The position numbers and the translations under genes are program-made. The notes under the pieces are model-generated. The model did not search any database, was not told the DNA's origin, and saw nothing but the letters and a program-made list of their open reading frames with translations. DNA of 64,000 bases from Serpula lacrymans var. lacrymans S7.9 (taxonomy: Eukaryota; Basidiomycota; Agaricomycetes; Boletales; Serpulaceae), in contig NW_006763295.1 of assembly GCF_000218685.1 (NCBI RefSeq), forward strand, positions 1,472,430 through 1,536,429, given 5' to 3'. Positions 25,441-39,141 of this stretch are shown here, piece by piece. How positions within the stretch are numbered: position 1 is the stretch's first letter; every line of letters begins with the position of its first letter.

Positions 25441-26443
25441 ATGTCCGCTACTAGCCCGTACACTATCCGTCACCTGGCGAAAGGAGGTCCGGTAGGGCTG
25501 CTTTTCTACGCGTCGATATTTGTTAACACCCAATTTTTTACAGAGGATGTTGAGCCAGTTATCAGTGTGCTGAACGAAGCATTTAGTCAAGGTCAGTGTT
25601 CTCACCGTATGTATCCGATATATGCTTATCCATGAATGGTTCGCACCCTTAGATAAATTCAGCAATCTCATTAGTTACCACGATAACGAGGTGCTTGGAC
25701 AAATTCAGAGATCACAAGTGGTCGCTGCCTCCATCGCTGGGGATATTTACGCCGCTGAAGATATTAACAAAACCGTGGTTGGGGCCGCTGTCTGGTTTGA
25801 ACCTGGCCGAACTCTATTCGATAGGTGTGTTCGAGATTCCTTATCCTAATCACATACTTTCTATTGAACACCCATTATCGACTAGTGATGACCAGAGAGC
25901 TTCAGCTTTATTACCTATGATGACCAAATTTTCCCCTCAGCTCCAAAAATGGTGGAAGGAAGAGGCAAGTCCGTCCCATCATCTTGTGGCTCAATTCACA
26001 ACTGATAGGTAATTAGCTTTTCCCTGCCTATAAACAACTTGCCTCCCTCTCAGGGGAGAGTGCCATGCTCGATTCATGGCATTTACAATCCATCGGTGTC
26101 ATTCCAGAGCACCAAGGCAAAAGCATAGCAAAAGCCCTGATTCAAGAGGTTCAAGCCAAGGTCAGCCATCAATCATCACCCTAGCGTACTTGTAACTTAG
26201 ATATTCGCCAAAACAGGCCAACGCTACTGGTGTCGCGATGTCTTTGGAGACCACAACGACAAAAAATGCGAGCATCCTTTCAACTATACAAATTATACTA
26301 TTCACATTTATTCTTAGCTTGCGATATATGAGCATCTTGGTTTCAAAGTCAAAGGACGTGTAACAGTGTCCAATATCCACGGCACTAGTCCCATGCTCGC
26401 CATGCTCCGTGAGCCTGATGTGGTGTCAATAGCTCATAGTTGA
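25441..26443 (+). CDS. GNAT family N-acetyltransferase
   Basis: About five or six exons starting MSATSPYTIRHLAKGG and ending PDVVSIAHS. The N-terminal part (FTEDVEPVISVLNEAFSQ) is the usual first helix of fungal GNATs. VVGAAVWFEPG gives strand beta-4. The acetyl-CoA pyrophosphate-binding motif A reads WHLQSIGVIPEHQGKSIAK, a variant of the Q/R-x2-G-x-G/A loop. The end has ANATGVAMSLETTT then IYEHLGFKVKGRV, the standard C-terminal motif B. The acyl acceptor is unknown; the family includes detoxifying and metabolite acetyltransferases. Its 3' end is convergent with UGP1 copy 1. Confidence 0.85.
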
Positions 26444-26798
26444 GCAATGACATCCATCTCATGTCGATGTTCTCAATTGCACAAGTCACGGTAATCCAGA
26501 CATTCGTAACATTGAAATACCCAAAGAATTGACGGTGACGGCTCGCTAAATAATAAAAGTAAACGTAAACGTAGAAGAGACCCAACAGGTTATTACTAGC
26601 ACTCTGGAGAGAATTAGAATGGAGATGCGGTCACAAAGCGGAAAGAAACCACAGACAGAAAACACAAAACTGGAAGACAGAACTTGAAAAAACGCTCTCG
26701 TCTATGTTGTATATATATATATTGTCCTGTTTTTTTTTCAGTTGGCTCTACGCTCGCCTCAAGAGTCCGAGTGGAAAATATATGAGGAAAACGATCCA
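26444..26798. other. convergent intergenic region with a TA dinucleotide run
   Basis: 3' ends of the GNAT gene (+) and UGP1 copy 1 (-) meet here. A short run of alternating T and A occurs at about 26708-26722, followed by an oligo-T tract at about 26731-26739. No gene supported. If UGP1 copy 1 uses the longer reading frame, its C-terminus would extend to 26614. Confidence 0.4.
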
Positions 26799-28991
<2,193 letters not shown>

Positions 28992-29684
28992 ATTGCTGTT
29001 GAAAAAACAAGATTAGATTAACGAACTGCAGCTGTAGATATGAATTGCTCGCCTTGGGATGGGTATCTGTTGTGTGGGGGGATGGCGAGAAAAGAGGAGG
29101 AGCTGGAGATGTTTGTGATGGGCTCGGAGCTGAGATCAATATTAATATGGATGTGGAGAGCTGCGGACAAGTCCGAACCTTCTTCCAATGAGCTCAGCGG
29201 TAAGGCAAAAGAGGACGGGGTTCGAATCACGAAATGGTTGTCAGTGGGGTGAGAGTAAGAGAGAGAGGTAGCGAGGGGACACGAGGGTATTTGAGGGCGA
29301 AGAAAGGACGGAGACGGAGAGCAGAGAAGCGATTGCTATTACTCGCTATATTCGTTTGCTACGAACGTGCCCGCAGAACAGCGATTGGGTGGAGCTGATG
29401 TCTGCCACGCTGGCGTGCTTAGGGTTTTATAACGAGCATATGTATCCAACTTTTTAAAGGTATTGGACATATCGGGCTGGACTGGCACTCGGATCACTTG
29501 TACCTCTGGTCTTCGCTCGCCTTATTTCTGATACGTACACCTTATCGACATGGCAGTGCAGCCCTTCCACTCCTTTTCCGAAGTTATCTCCTTATCGTCT
29601 TATGTTATAACCACACCTTCCTTCGTCTCTTCCACACACCCTTTCTTTTTTTCTTTCTTTTCTCTCTTCAAAGCACGCCTCAAG
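28992..29684. promoter_or_regulatory. intergenic: UGP1 copy 1 promoter and pyrimidine-rich tract
   Basis: It holds the upstream region of UGP1 copy 1. A tRNA-like fragment sits at about 29195-29240 (a GGTTCGAATC B-box-like word) but is too short for a tRNA. At 29641-29670 a long C/T-rich tract ends close before the ATG at 29685, the look of a fungal core promoter on the plus strand. Confidence 0.4.
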
Positions 29685-30035
29685 ATGCACATATTCCACA
29701 TTGGTTTCGCCGCCGCCCGCACGGACGTTGCGGATCTAGCCTTTTGCTCTACAGCATCCGCATATTCAAAGGTCTCGGTCCGACAGATTTTGCCGTCTGT
29801 CAGTGATTCTCCATCATTAACTGGACAGTCTAACATACTCCCGGGGGATAGCCTCTTCATGCTATGCACAGTCTTCAAGCCTCCAGAGGTACCTAGACCA
29901 CTACAAGCGGCCGCCCCCAAGGTACGTTCCCAGTTCCTTGTCTTTGACTGACAGAACGACCGGTCATTCTAGCTGTTCGACCGTCGATTCGCCGCACTGC
30001 AAAGGTTCCAATTCCCTGCAAGACTGGCAATGTGA
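29685..30035 (+). CDS. possible small two-exon gene, about 99 residues, unknown
   Basis: A pyrimidine-rich tract (29641-29670) followed by caagATG resembles a typical basidiomycete promoter and start. Exon 29685-29921 encodes MHIFHIGFAAARTD onward, with a Ser/Val/Pro-rich middle; a 51 bp intron with good borders (gtacgt to ctag) leads to exon 29973-30035 ending ARLAM. No family resemblance. The same frame is open upstream to 29550, and alternative acceptors or a downstream exon (30060-30220) would extend it. It could equally be an untranslated transcript or chance; confidence is low. Confidence 0.3.
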
Positions 30036-30631
30036 CATCTACCGTACCTCCAACACTTCCAGGTCCGACCTGATTCACAGGGAGGCGTTTATGACCCTAT
30101 CATGTACCTTCACGCCAGACAAGGCAACTCCGTTATCCCTGGCCTTTCGACGACGCTCAGCAGCGCAAGATCTCTACTCCAACTCTCTAATAGAGTTTCT
30201 CTCTCTCTTGTTCCGTCCCAGTGAAGGAAGTCCTTCTCTATACTTAGTTATGGACTTACCTCCATCCAGACCTGTAGACGCATCACCTTGCATCTTGTTA
30301 CTTCTTCCTATCATTTTCTTATCCTTGGACCATAGCTCCAACTTAATCACGTCACCAACGAGTCACCTCTGCAGGTCTGAAGCTCACTGTTCTGATAGCT
30401 GAGAATTTTTAATCAATCCTCTATTGTCATTATTTCCAGAAAGACCTGAAAGGAAATACACAAACGTGAAACAATAATAAAGCATTAAAGAAAAGACCAA
30501 GTGCGAGTAGCATCACCTGTAATAAAAGACAACGTGTCCGAGTGCCATCCCAAACTAATACCAAACCAGGTGCTTCAAACCACAAATCAGATAGCTCTGC
30601 CAAGCACTAGCGGCTCAGCACCCTATGGTTT
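30036..30631. other. intergenic, no gene firmly supported
   Basis: Downstream of the possible small gene and of the Cdc1/Ted1-like stop. A plus-strand frame at about 30060-30220 (GGVYDPIMYLHARQGN) looks protein-like and might be a further exon of the small gene, but the donor that would join it is not canonical. Confidence 0.3.
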
Positions 30632-32624
30632 TCATTTCCAAGCCCACCACGCCACTATACCGAACATGCTTACCGCAGGCCATGCCACGTCCAACACGTC
30701 CCTTGAGAACCCCCTGAACAAACCCTGTTCCTCGCGTGGGGGTAGCTCCACCTCATTTCGTCCCCTTACATCATCACCCTGGCCGCAGAAATGCGGCAGA
30801 GGACCCACAGTAAGACGTCGTAGCTGGCCGCAAAGCGTGAACGTCAGCGACCACGAACGTTTGCGACGCTCTCCACCGTGCTGCCTCTCTGTCTGCGGTG
30901 CTAGAACGTAGGCGTCGTGATCGCGCTCGTGTACATGTATATCAACGTCTTTCACGTCGTCTCTGGAAGACAGCCGGCGAGATAGCTCGATGTTACCATT
31001 GACGTGGTTCACATTACCATTACCAAATTCTTCGCTAGCTGAGCGGCCACGAGGACTCCTTGACCTATTTTGTGTGCGCATGTATGACGATGTTCGATAT
31101 GATTCACGTGCAGAGGTCCGTCTTATGTTGGATAAGAATAGTGCAAGAAGCGAGAAAACGATGAATGGCACGTAGGCGTATAAATACACGCCCAGCTGAT
31201 TGGGGAGCAAACATGGTACGTCCTGCGGAGGTCCATTCGGTATTTGCACCATGTTGTCGGGTGTCACCGTGGACGTTAAAGAAAGGAGCTGAAACCCAGG
31301 GCGACGGATCCCCATAGCCATGGAAAAGGATTTGACAGATACTTCTTTCGCCGATTCAACTGACGAGGAACCGTCGAGAAGTGGTAGTGTGTGTGCATAT
31401 TCACAATAATCATGATCATCGCCACTGTATTCAAATAAAGTTCTAATCCGTGAGGCACCCGCATATATCACTTACCTTAGTATGAGTGTAGGTCTAAGAG
31501 ACTTCAACAAATAGTTCGTGGCTGGCTCTGTGAGCGTGTTCTGATACCCCAGGCCAGTTCCTTGACGGATTGTACCCTTTTCGCGAAGTGGGCCGCAATT
31601 TGTATTGGGAGGCCGCGCAAGAGGTATATGACTAAATAATATAACTGGGCTATTGTGTTCCTCTTCCATATGTGTTAACAAGGGGCAGACAGTTTCTGAG
31701 ACTAGACAACAAGGCTCACCAGACTTGTAACGCTTCACGAACTCGAGAGGGCCGTCTATTACATTTGGCCAATCCTCAAAACTGTATCCACGCTGTACTC
31801 GCTTGTAGTCTTCCTGAACAAGTGAAGGTGCATCGATGAGCATAATGGTATGATTCCCTACAGAAAACCGTTGATTGAGAGGGCCAAAATGCGATACATA
31901 TCGTTTCACGGCATCCGGAGAAAAGGTGTCTGATTTACCTAGCCTAGAACATGTCAATCGATGAAAGTTAGAAACCGAGAACAAAGGGGATACGTACCCA
32001 ATATCATGGTTGCCTGGAAGGTAGTACACGGGAAGCGGTACGTAATCCAGAGCGAATATACTGCGAAAACGTTCATAATATGCTTCATACCTGAACACGG
32101 GATAAGGAGTAACAACTTCTGTCATACTACGACATGGCTTCCGCCTCGAGCCATGAGTAAAGACTCACTCGTCATCGTCCATGTCGGTGCGCCCCCCATC
32201 CATCATATCTCCAAGAAAAACGACCGCATGTGGGCGCAGTCGGTGCATCGTCACGCGCCAGCTCTTGCGGAGATTGAGGTCAGCGATGAACTGCGAGAGC
32301 ATGGTGAGGACAAGACCGCGTTCTGGATAGGACCTGTGATCGAGGACCTGCGGATCGGCGACGACGAGTATATGCGCAGAGCGGAGGTCAGGCGATTCCG
32401 GCTTTGCATACATCCATGGTGAGCAAGTCTGACAGTCTACTGTTATGACGGCTTACTTGTAATCGGTCAGGCCAATCGCAGCTTCTCAGATTATAGAAAA
32501 ATACACCGACTTCACCCCAGAGCACGACCGCTATCCATGCGAGACGAAGACCATTAACAAGAGTCCTACATGACGATGGCGCGTTCAAGCCCTTGGGCAA
32601 CAAGGCTGGCAAATTTGTACGCAT
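30632..32624 (-). CDS. Cdc1/Ted1-family metallophosphoesterase (GPI-anchor remodelling)
   Basis: A multi-exon gene. The N-terminus (MRTNLPALLPKGLN) leads into a membrane helix (LRLAWIAVVLWGEVGVFFYN). Metallophosphatase motifs follow in order: ILVVADPQVLDH (motif I), VVFLGDMMDGG (GDxxD motif II), YYLPGNHDIGY (GNHD motif III), and ILFSHIPLARP (GHxxH-like). A C-terminal lumenal or cytosolic Arg/Ser-rich part and two further hydrophobic segments (YLYAYVPFIVFSLLALF and PAVSMFGIVAWWAW) complete it. This matches Cdc1/Ted1 family enzymes, Mn-dependent ethanolamine-phosphate phosphodiesterases acting on GPI anchors in the ER. The first intron ends 'aag' after a phase 0 donor, giving DRLQPESPDL. Ted1-like is favoured, but the two subfamilies cannot be separated by eye. 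Confidence 0.85.
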
Positions 32625-33275
32625 GTTTCATGAACTTGAGGGTCACTGATTCGTGTCAGGTAGAACTGAGAAATTGGAAGGAAACCGATGAGGTAAATTA
32701 CAAGAAAGAGCTTTTCAGTGGCGATGGTGACCTGACATGGTCCCGATGGCCTGAGAACGGCGACTAAGTCTCAGTGAAAAGTACCACGACGATGCATCGC
32801 CAGTGCTGCGGCCCGATGACGAGTTGTGGAACATCAAATAACATTCTTATGTTTTTTTCGAAGGGAAACGTTGTAATCGAGTTTTGCGATAATCTCCCAA
32901 AATCCGAGCTGGGCTTTCGACACATGCTCATTAACACGATACTACTACCTGAGTACACCAGAGTCTACCTCATTAATGTTCACCACTACGCGTCAACGTC
33001 ACATGACTGCATACATTATGAAGCTCAAAGCTCGACTCCACGGCGAGTCATAAAATCGGCTTCAAATGATCTGCATGATGCATTGCCAACTAAACACTTA
33101 CCAGACTCCGTCAATCTTGGCTCTCTCAACGAGCATGAATGGATGAATCCGTCCATACAGACATGTCCTTGTGGAACTGATGGATATCATGACGACTTAG
33201 GGTCGAGAATCCCACAGTATTTCAGAAGCAGTTCATCAAATGGCTCGGATATTACACTGGCTCTATACGACATCT
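32625..33275. other. intergenic; Cdc1/Ted1-like promoter and NDUFB2-like 3' region
   Basis: 651 bp between two minus-strand genes. A 220-codon plus-strand frame (32774-33436) runs across it but starts with GTG and overlaps the NDUFB2-like exons in antisense; I do not accept it. Confidence 0.4.
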
Positions 33276-33647
33276 TTAGTGGTGTTCTGCATGCTCATGG
33301 TGCTCATGACCGTGGCCTTCCCAAGGATGCCGCCAGCCCTGCAAACAAGAAACAATTAGCTGCAAAACCCCAAATACAAACCCAGAATTTATACCAAAAG
33401 TTTCGGTCCATCTTGTCTGTAAGCGCAAAACAATGAGAAAATGTTTGTATGGCTAAAGTAAAGACGCACCGTGCCCGGTAGAATATGAAGAACCACATTG
33501 TAGCCCCAAGGGCTTTTGCGAGGAATTGATACCTGAATCCAGGGAGATGAGGGTTGAACCCTGAAGCTATTCAACCTGTGATAAGCACGGAAAGAAGCAA
33601 CAAAGAAATTACAGCTCCTTACGATGGCCTGCACCGTGACCAGCCAT
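33276..33647 (-). CDS. mitochondrial complex I NDUFB2-like subunit
   Basis: A four-exon gene hidden among chance frames, exons 33623-33647, 33470-33566, 33395-33416 and 33276-33338. Joined in phase they give 68 residues: MAGHGAGHPSG, then AKALGATMWFFIFYRAR, then QDGPKLLGWRHPWEGHG and a His-rich tail ending HAEHH. A single membrane helix followed by the GWRHPW element and a His-rich end is the pattern of fungal NDUFB2-type accessory subunits of NADH:ubiquinone oxidoreductase, in the membrane arm in the inner mitochondrial membrane. All junctions are GT-AG; one exon is only 22 bp, which explains why frame scans miss it. The clean reading frame across three introns makes the gene model strong; the family name rests on recalled pattern rather than an alignment. 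Confidence 0.8.
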
Positions 33648-34461
33648 AGGTATAATCGAAATGTGGAGGAAGGAGGGAGTTTGGCTTTGTTTGCGACTAC
33701 TCGAGTCTGGCCGTTCCGGGCGAATGCCGGGCGTTGTCAAGCTCAAATTTGAACTTGAAACTTTTGTTAATTCTTGAAATCCTTAAAAACTACATGATCG
33801 ACCTAGGTTACATTCTATTATTCCAGGTAAACTGGTATTGCTATCATTGATGTGATACCACCGCTACATTTATTTTGGCTACAGCAGTCAGAACGATTTT
33901 TCCGTCTGTCTAAACGGAAAAATCGTCGTGACTGCTGGTCCTGAATTTGCTTTCGACGATAACTGGAACTCTCCCAGGGCCAGGCACTGTATTGCCAAGA
34001 CAAACGTTTTCAACTACCAGTTATCGCCGTCAAGAATACGGGATAATCATTGTCACGGATCGAGCTATTTGCGTCATGCACTAGTGGAGAGGGTGCCTTT
34101 TCCGTACAAGGGCAATCGCCATGTCCATCTCACGCAGTATTTGAACACGGACCCATCAGCAACAGGACATCGCATGGGAACCTATGGTTCCATCGAACCT
34201 GCAGCCAGGGACGGGCAAGATCTACATTCCATAAGTTCACATCGATTACCAAGTTGGGGAGTGTGCTTTAGACTCACCCAAAGCTTGGTTGGCTTCTTGC
34301 ATAAACGACAAAGTAGAAGATTCATGTACACAAGCTAGGCCCCAGAAGGAAGTAAGATACATAGAATGATAAACATGGCGAGCAGATTTACAGTGAAACA
34401 TGGTCCGTACACGCAAGGTGCTGATCTTCTGTGCGAGAGAAATTTAATACGCGCGTTCACA
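33648..34461. other. intergenic with a hairpin; NDUFB2-like promoter and UGP1 copy 2 3' region
   Basis: 814 bp between the NDUFB2-like start and the UGP1 copy 2 stop. It contains the inverted repeat listed separately at 33882-33937. The plus-strand frame 33928-34338 begins with GTG inside the hairpin arm and shows no family features. Confidence 0.4.
33882..33937. repeat. inverted repeat, 24 bp arms, 8 bp loop
   Basis: Arms 33882-33905 and 33914-33937 are reverse complements with 22 of 24 positions paired; the loop is 33906-33913. The core is an A-run facing a T-run (cggaaaaatcg / cgatttttccg). No target-site duplication is obvious and the flanks do not continue the symmetry. Confidence 0.85.
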
Positions 34462-36639
<2,178 letters not shown>

Positions 36640-37727
36640 AGGGAGAGGCACGAAAGAGCAGAACGGAAAAATGAACTGAAACAGTGAGCAACTTGACAGA
36701 TATACGCCCCTATTGTGGACACGCCATGCCTGAAGCATGAGGTGAGCGGGCATCGACAAAAGACATTGTGTAGGTCTCCCGTATAACAAGCGGGCAGAGG
36801 GCGTTTGTACTTCATAGCCTCGCGAAAACAATGCGGCAATGCGTGTGCGTAAAGTGACAAGCCATTCGTTGCATCAACCTGAAGCTGTCCATGGCTTACC
36901 ACTGCACGTGCAATCCTTCCAGTATCATCGTGGTTAAGCCTTATCGAGCTGTTGTGGGACCGTGTTTATAGTACCACGTTATCAAAGATTGCTTTGTGAA
37001 AGAGATATATCCGGAGAACTTCGAAGCGCCAGTACACAGTTCATGTCCGCCCTCGTTGACTGCAGCACAGAATATGAAGATGAAGCTCCGTTTACCACTG
37101 ATCAGATTGACGACGCCATTCCAAACGCAGGCAATAACCCAAGAACGAGCGTTAAAAACCGAAACAGTGTATATGAACAAGGCCACAAACCCCATGAAGA
37201 CAAGCTCAAGGAGGCCGCGCACTATGCAAACGATACACTGACTTGGTACATCACACGTTGACTTCTACCGCGTAGAAGTCGAAGAGGCCAGGCGGTAAGG
37301 TATGTGGTCTAAAACTATTAATTTTACAACTGAAATTAGCCAGACTAACTCCCTGAAGGAGCGACGCCAAGTAAATAGGAAAACTAAGCAATACTCACTC
37401 AGTATTCACATCGAGAGAGATATCGAAGGAGCTGTAGTTGATTGAAGCTCAGGAGCACGGCCAGAACAGCAGAAGGAATAAAAACTGTTTGCTAACACAC
37501 GTCTGAACACGCACGCAAAAAAACTGCAGGTCTTTCTGGTAGTAATACCCTACAAAGCAACAGTAATGTCTTGCACTGTAGTGGCAGAGGGCAGAGAGCA
37601 TAATAGGACGCCACAGCAGTGCCGGATTATGCCGAACTGAGTTTGAAGACATCCAAACCTTGAATCCCCAAGTATCATCAAAAACCTTGTCGCGACCTCA
37701 AGACTCCCATCCTCAAGACTTTCCGAT
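36640..37727. promoter_or_regulatory. divergent intergenic region between UGP1 copy 2 and eS8
   Basis: About 1.1 kb. It could contain a missing 5' exon of UGP1 copy 2. Overlapping small frames on both strands at 36941-37261 have no motifs. The ribosomal protein gene on the right should be strongly expressed, so promoter elements for it are expected here. Confidence 0.35.
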
Positions 37728-38662
37728 ATGGGTCAGTGTTGCTCGTCTCTCTGTATAATGACATTAAAAAGATTTTAACTTCTTCGTCCTCCTTCGTTTG
37801 TTTACACTAGGTATTTCTCGTTCATCCCGGCACAAACGCTCCGCAACCGGTGCCCAGCGCGCTCATTATCGCAAGAAGAGAAAGTTCGAGCTCGGACGTC
37901 AACCCGCTAACACTAAGCTTGGTGTTAAACGTGTCCATACTGTGCGTGTTCGTGGTGGAAACATCAAGTACCGCGCTCTCCGACTTGAATCTGGTAACTT
38001 CGCATGGGCTTCTGAACATGTAACAAAAAAAACCAGGCTTATCGGCGTCGTGAGTCTTTCCCTTCAAGTGTAAGTCCATGGTGGTTGATGCGGGGCATGA
38101 TAAAGGTGTACAACGCTTCCAACAACGAGTTGGTCCGTACCAACACCCTGGTCAAGAGTGCTATCATCCAGGTCGATGCTACTCCTTTCAGGCAATGGTA
38201 TGAAGCTCACGTGCGTATCACGGTTTAATTGTAGAGTTGATTTTACTGAACTGTTGCATATTGTAGTACGCCCAACCCATAACGAAGAAGGGTGCGAAAG
38301 CACAAACCGCTGCTCCCACAGAGGAGGCGAAAAAACTTTCTAACCATGCACAACGCAACTTGGAAGAGAGAAAGAAGGGTGCGTTTCACATTATACACAT
38401 TAACCTACGTGGTACTGACTCTATAAATCAAAGATGCTAAAATCGACACTCTTCTGGAATCTCAATTCGCTGCTGGTCGCCTGTACGCTGCCATTTCGAG
38501 CCGGCCCGGTCAGTCTGGCCGTGCCGACGGGTATATTCTCGAAGGAAAGGAGCTTGAGGTACGTTCAGATAGTAGTAATCATGATGCGATGCTGATCCTT
38601 TTCGCTAGTTTTACCTCAGGAAACTCAGATCAGGCAAGCAGAAGCACGCTCACAATGCATGA
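37728..38662 (+). CDS. RPS8: 40S ribosomal protein eS8
   Basis: The start exon is only ATG plus one base (37728-37731), spliced to [20 protein letters not shown], the invariant N-terminus of eS8. Next come [35 protein letters not shown] and [17 protein letters not shown], then after an intron [20 protein letters not shown] and FRQWYEAH; the fungal-specific loop [16 protein letters not shown] follows, then [20 protein letters not shown] and [19 protein letters not shown], ending GKQKHAHNA with the stop at 38660-38662. A structural protein of the small ribosomal subunit, with very high conservation. Confidence 0.96.
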
Positions 38663-39141
38663 GTATATTATTTTTTGCTGCTTTTATTGCCTACCGGTGT
38701 CCTGGGGCATGCAATGCAGGTGTGGAGGACCAGGATGTAGTGATGCCCGTAAAAATAGGAAATGTGCTAGTGTATGACGACATGCCTCTCCCGAAACTAT
38801 GTTTTTTCCTGCAATCCATGAAATTTTCCGCTTCACATGCCAACAAATTTCCGGGTGATGTTAAGTTACCCAAGGCAGGTTGCTGATGGTCACTTGGCTG
38901 GAAGATGTCATGTACCGGTGGCACTGACAGCTGTGTGGACTGCAGTGGACATAGCGCTAGCGATATTCGTTATGTAAGCCGAGGTTTTGCAGAATTCGGT
39001 TACATGGCAAACCCCGTCCCTCACCTTGTTCCCTTGATCTTCCCGTGAGCCAACTGAAAATTCGCGTCATCCTGTCGCCTCCAGCCATCGTCTCTTTCAT
39101 CCCTTACCACCAGCACTCCAGGTGCTAATATTTTCTCATTA
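38663..39141. other. intergenic, eS8 3' region and SET9 promoter
   Basis: 479 bp between two plus-strand genes. Short frames on both strands overlap each other with no support. Confidence 0.4.

Noticed and set aside
26614..26798. Long C-terminal extension of UGP1 copy 1
   Set aside because: A 55 bp intron gives the family's normal short tail, and the paralogue has the matching intron and the same two-residue end.
29190..29240. tRNA gene
   Set aside because: A-box and B-box words are too close together and no acceptor stem can be drawn; kept only as a low-interest observation.
32774..33436. 220-codon plus-strand open frame
   Set aside because: Starts with GTG, has no family motifs, lies in an intergenic region and overlaps the well-supported NDUFB2-like exons in antisense.
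33928..34338. 136-codon plus-strand frame
   Set aside because: Begins with GTG inside the hairpin arm, no motif or splice support.
36941..37261. overlapping small ORFs on both strands between UGP1 copy 2 and eS8
   Set aside because: Each is the antisense of the other and neither has splice or family support; most likely promoter DNA.
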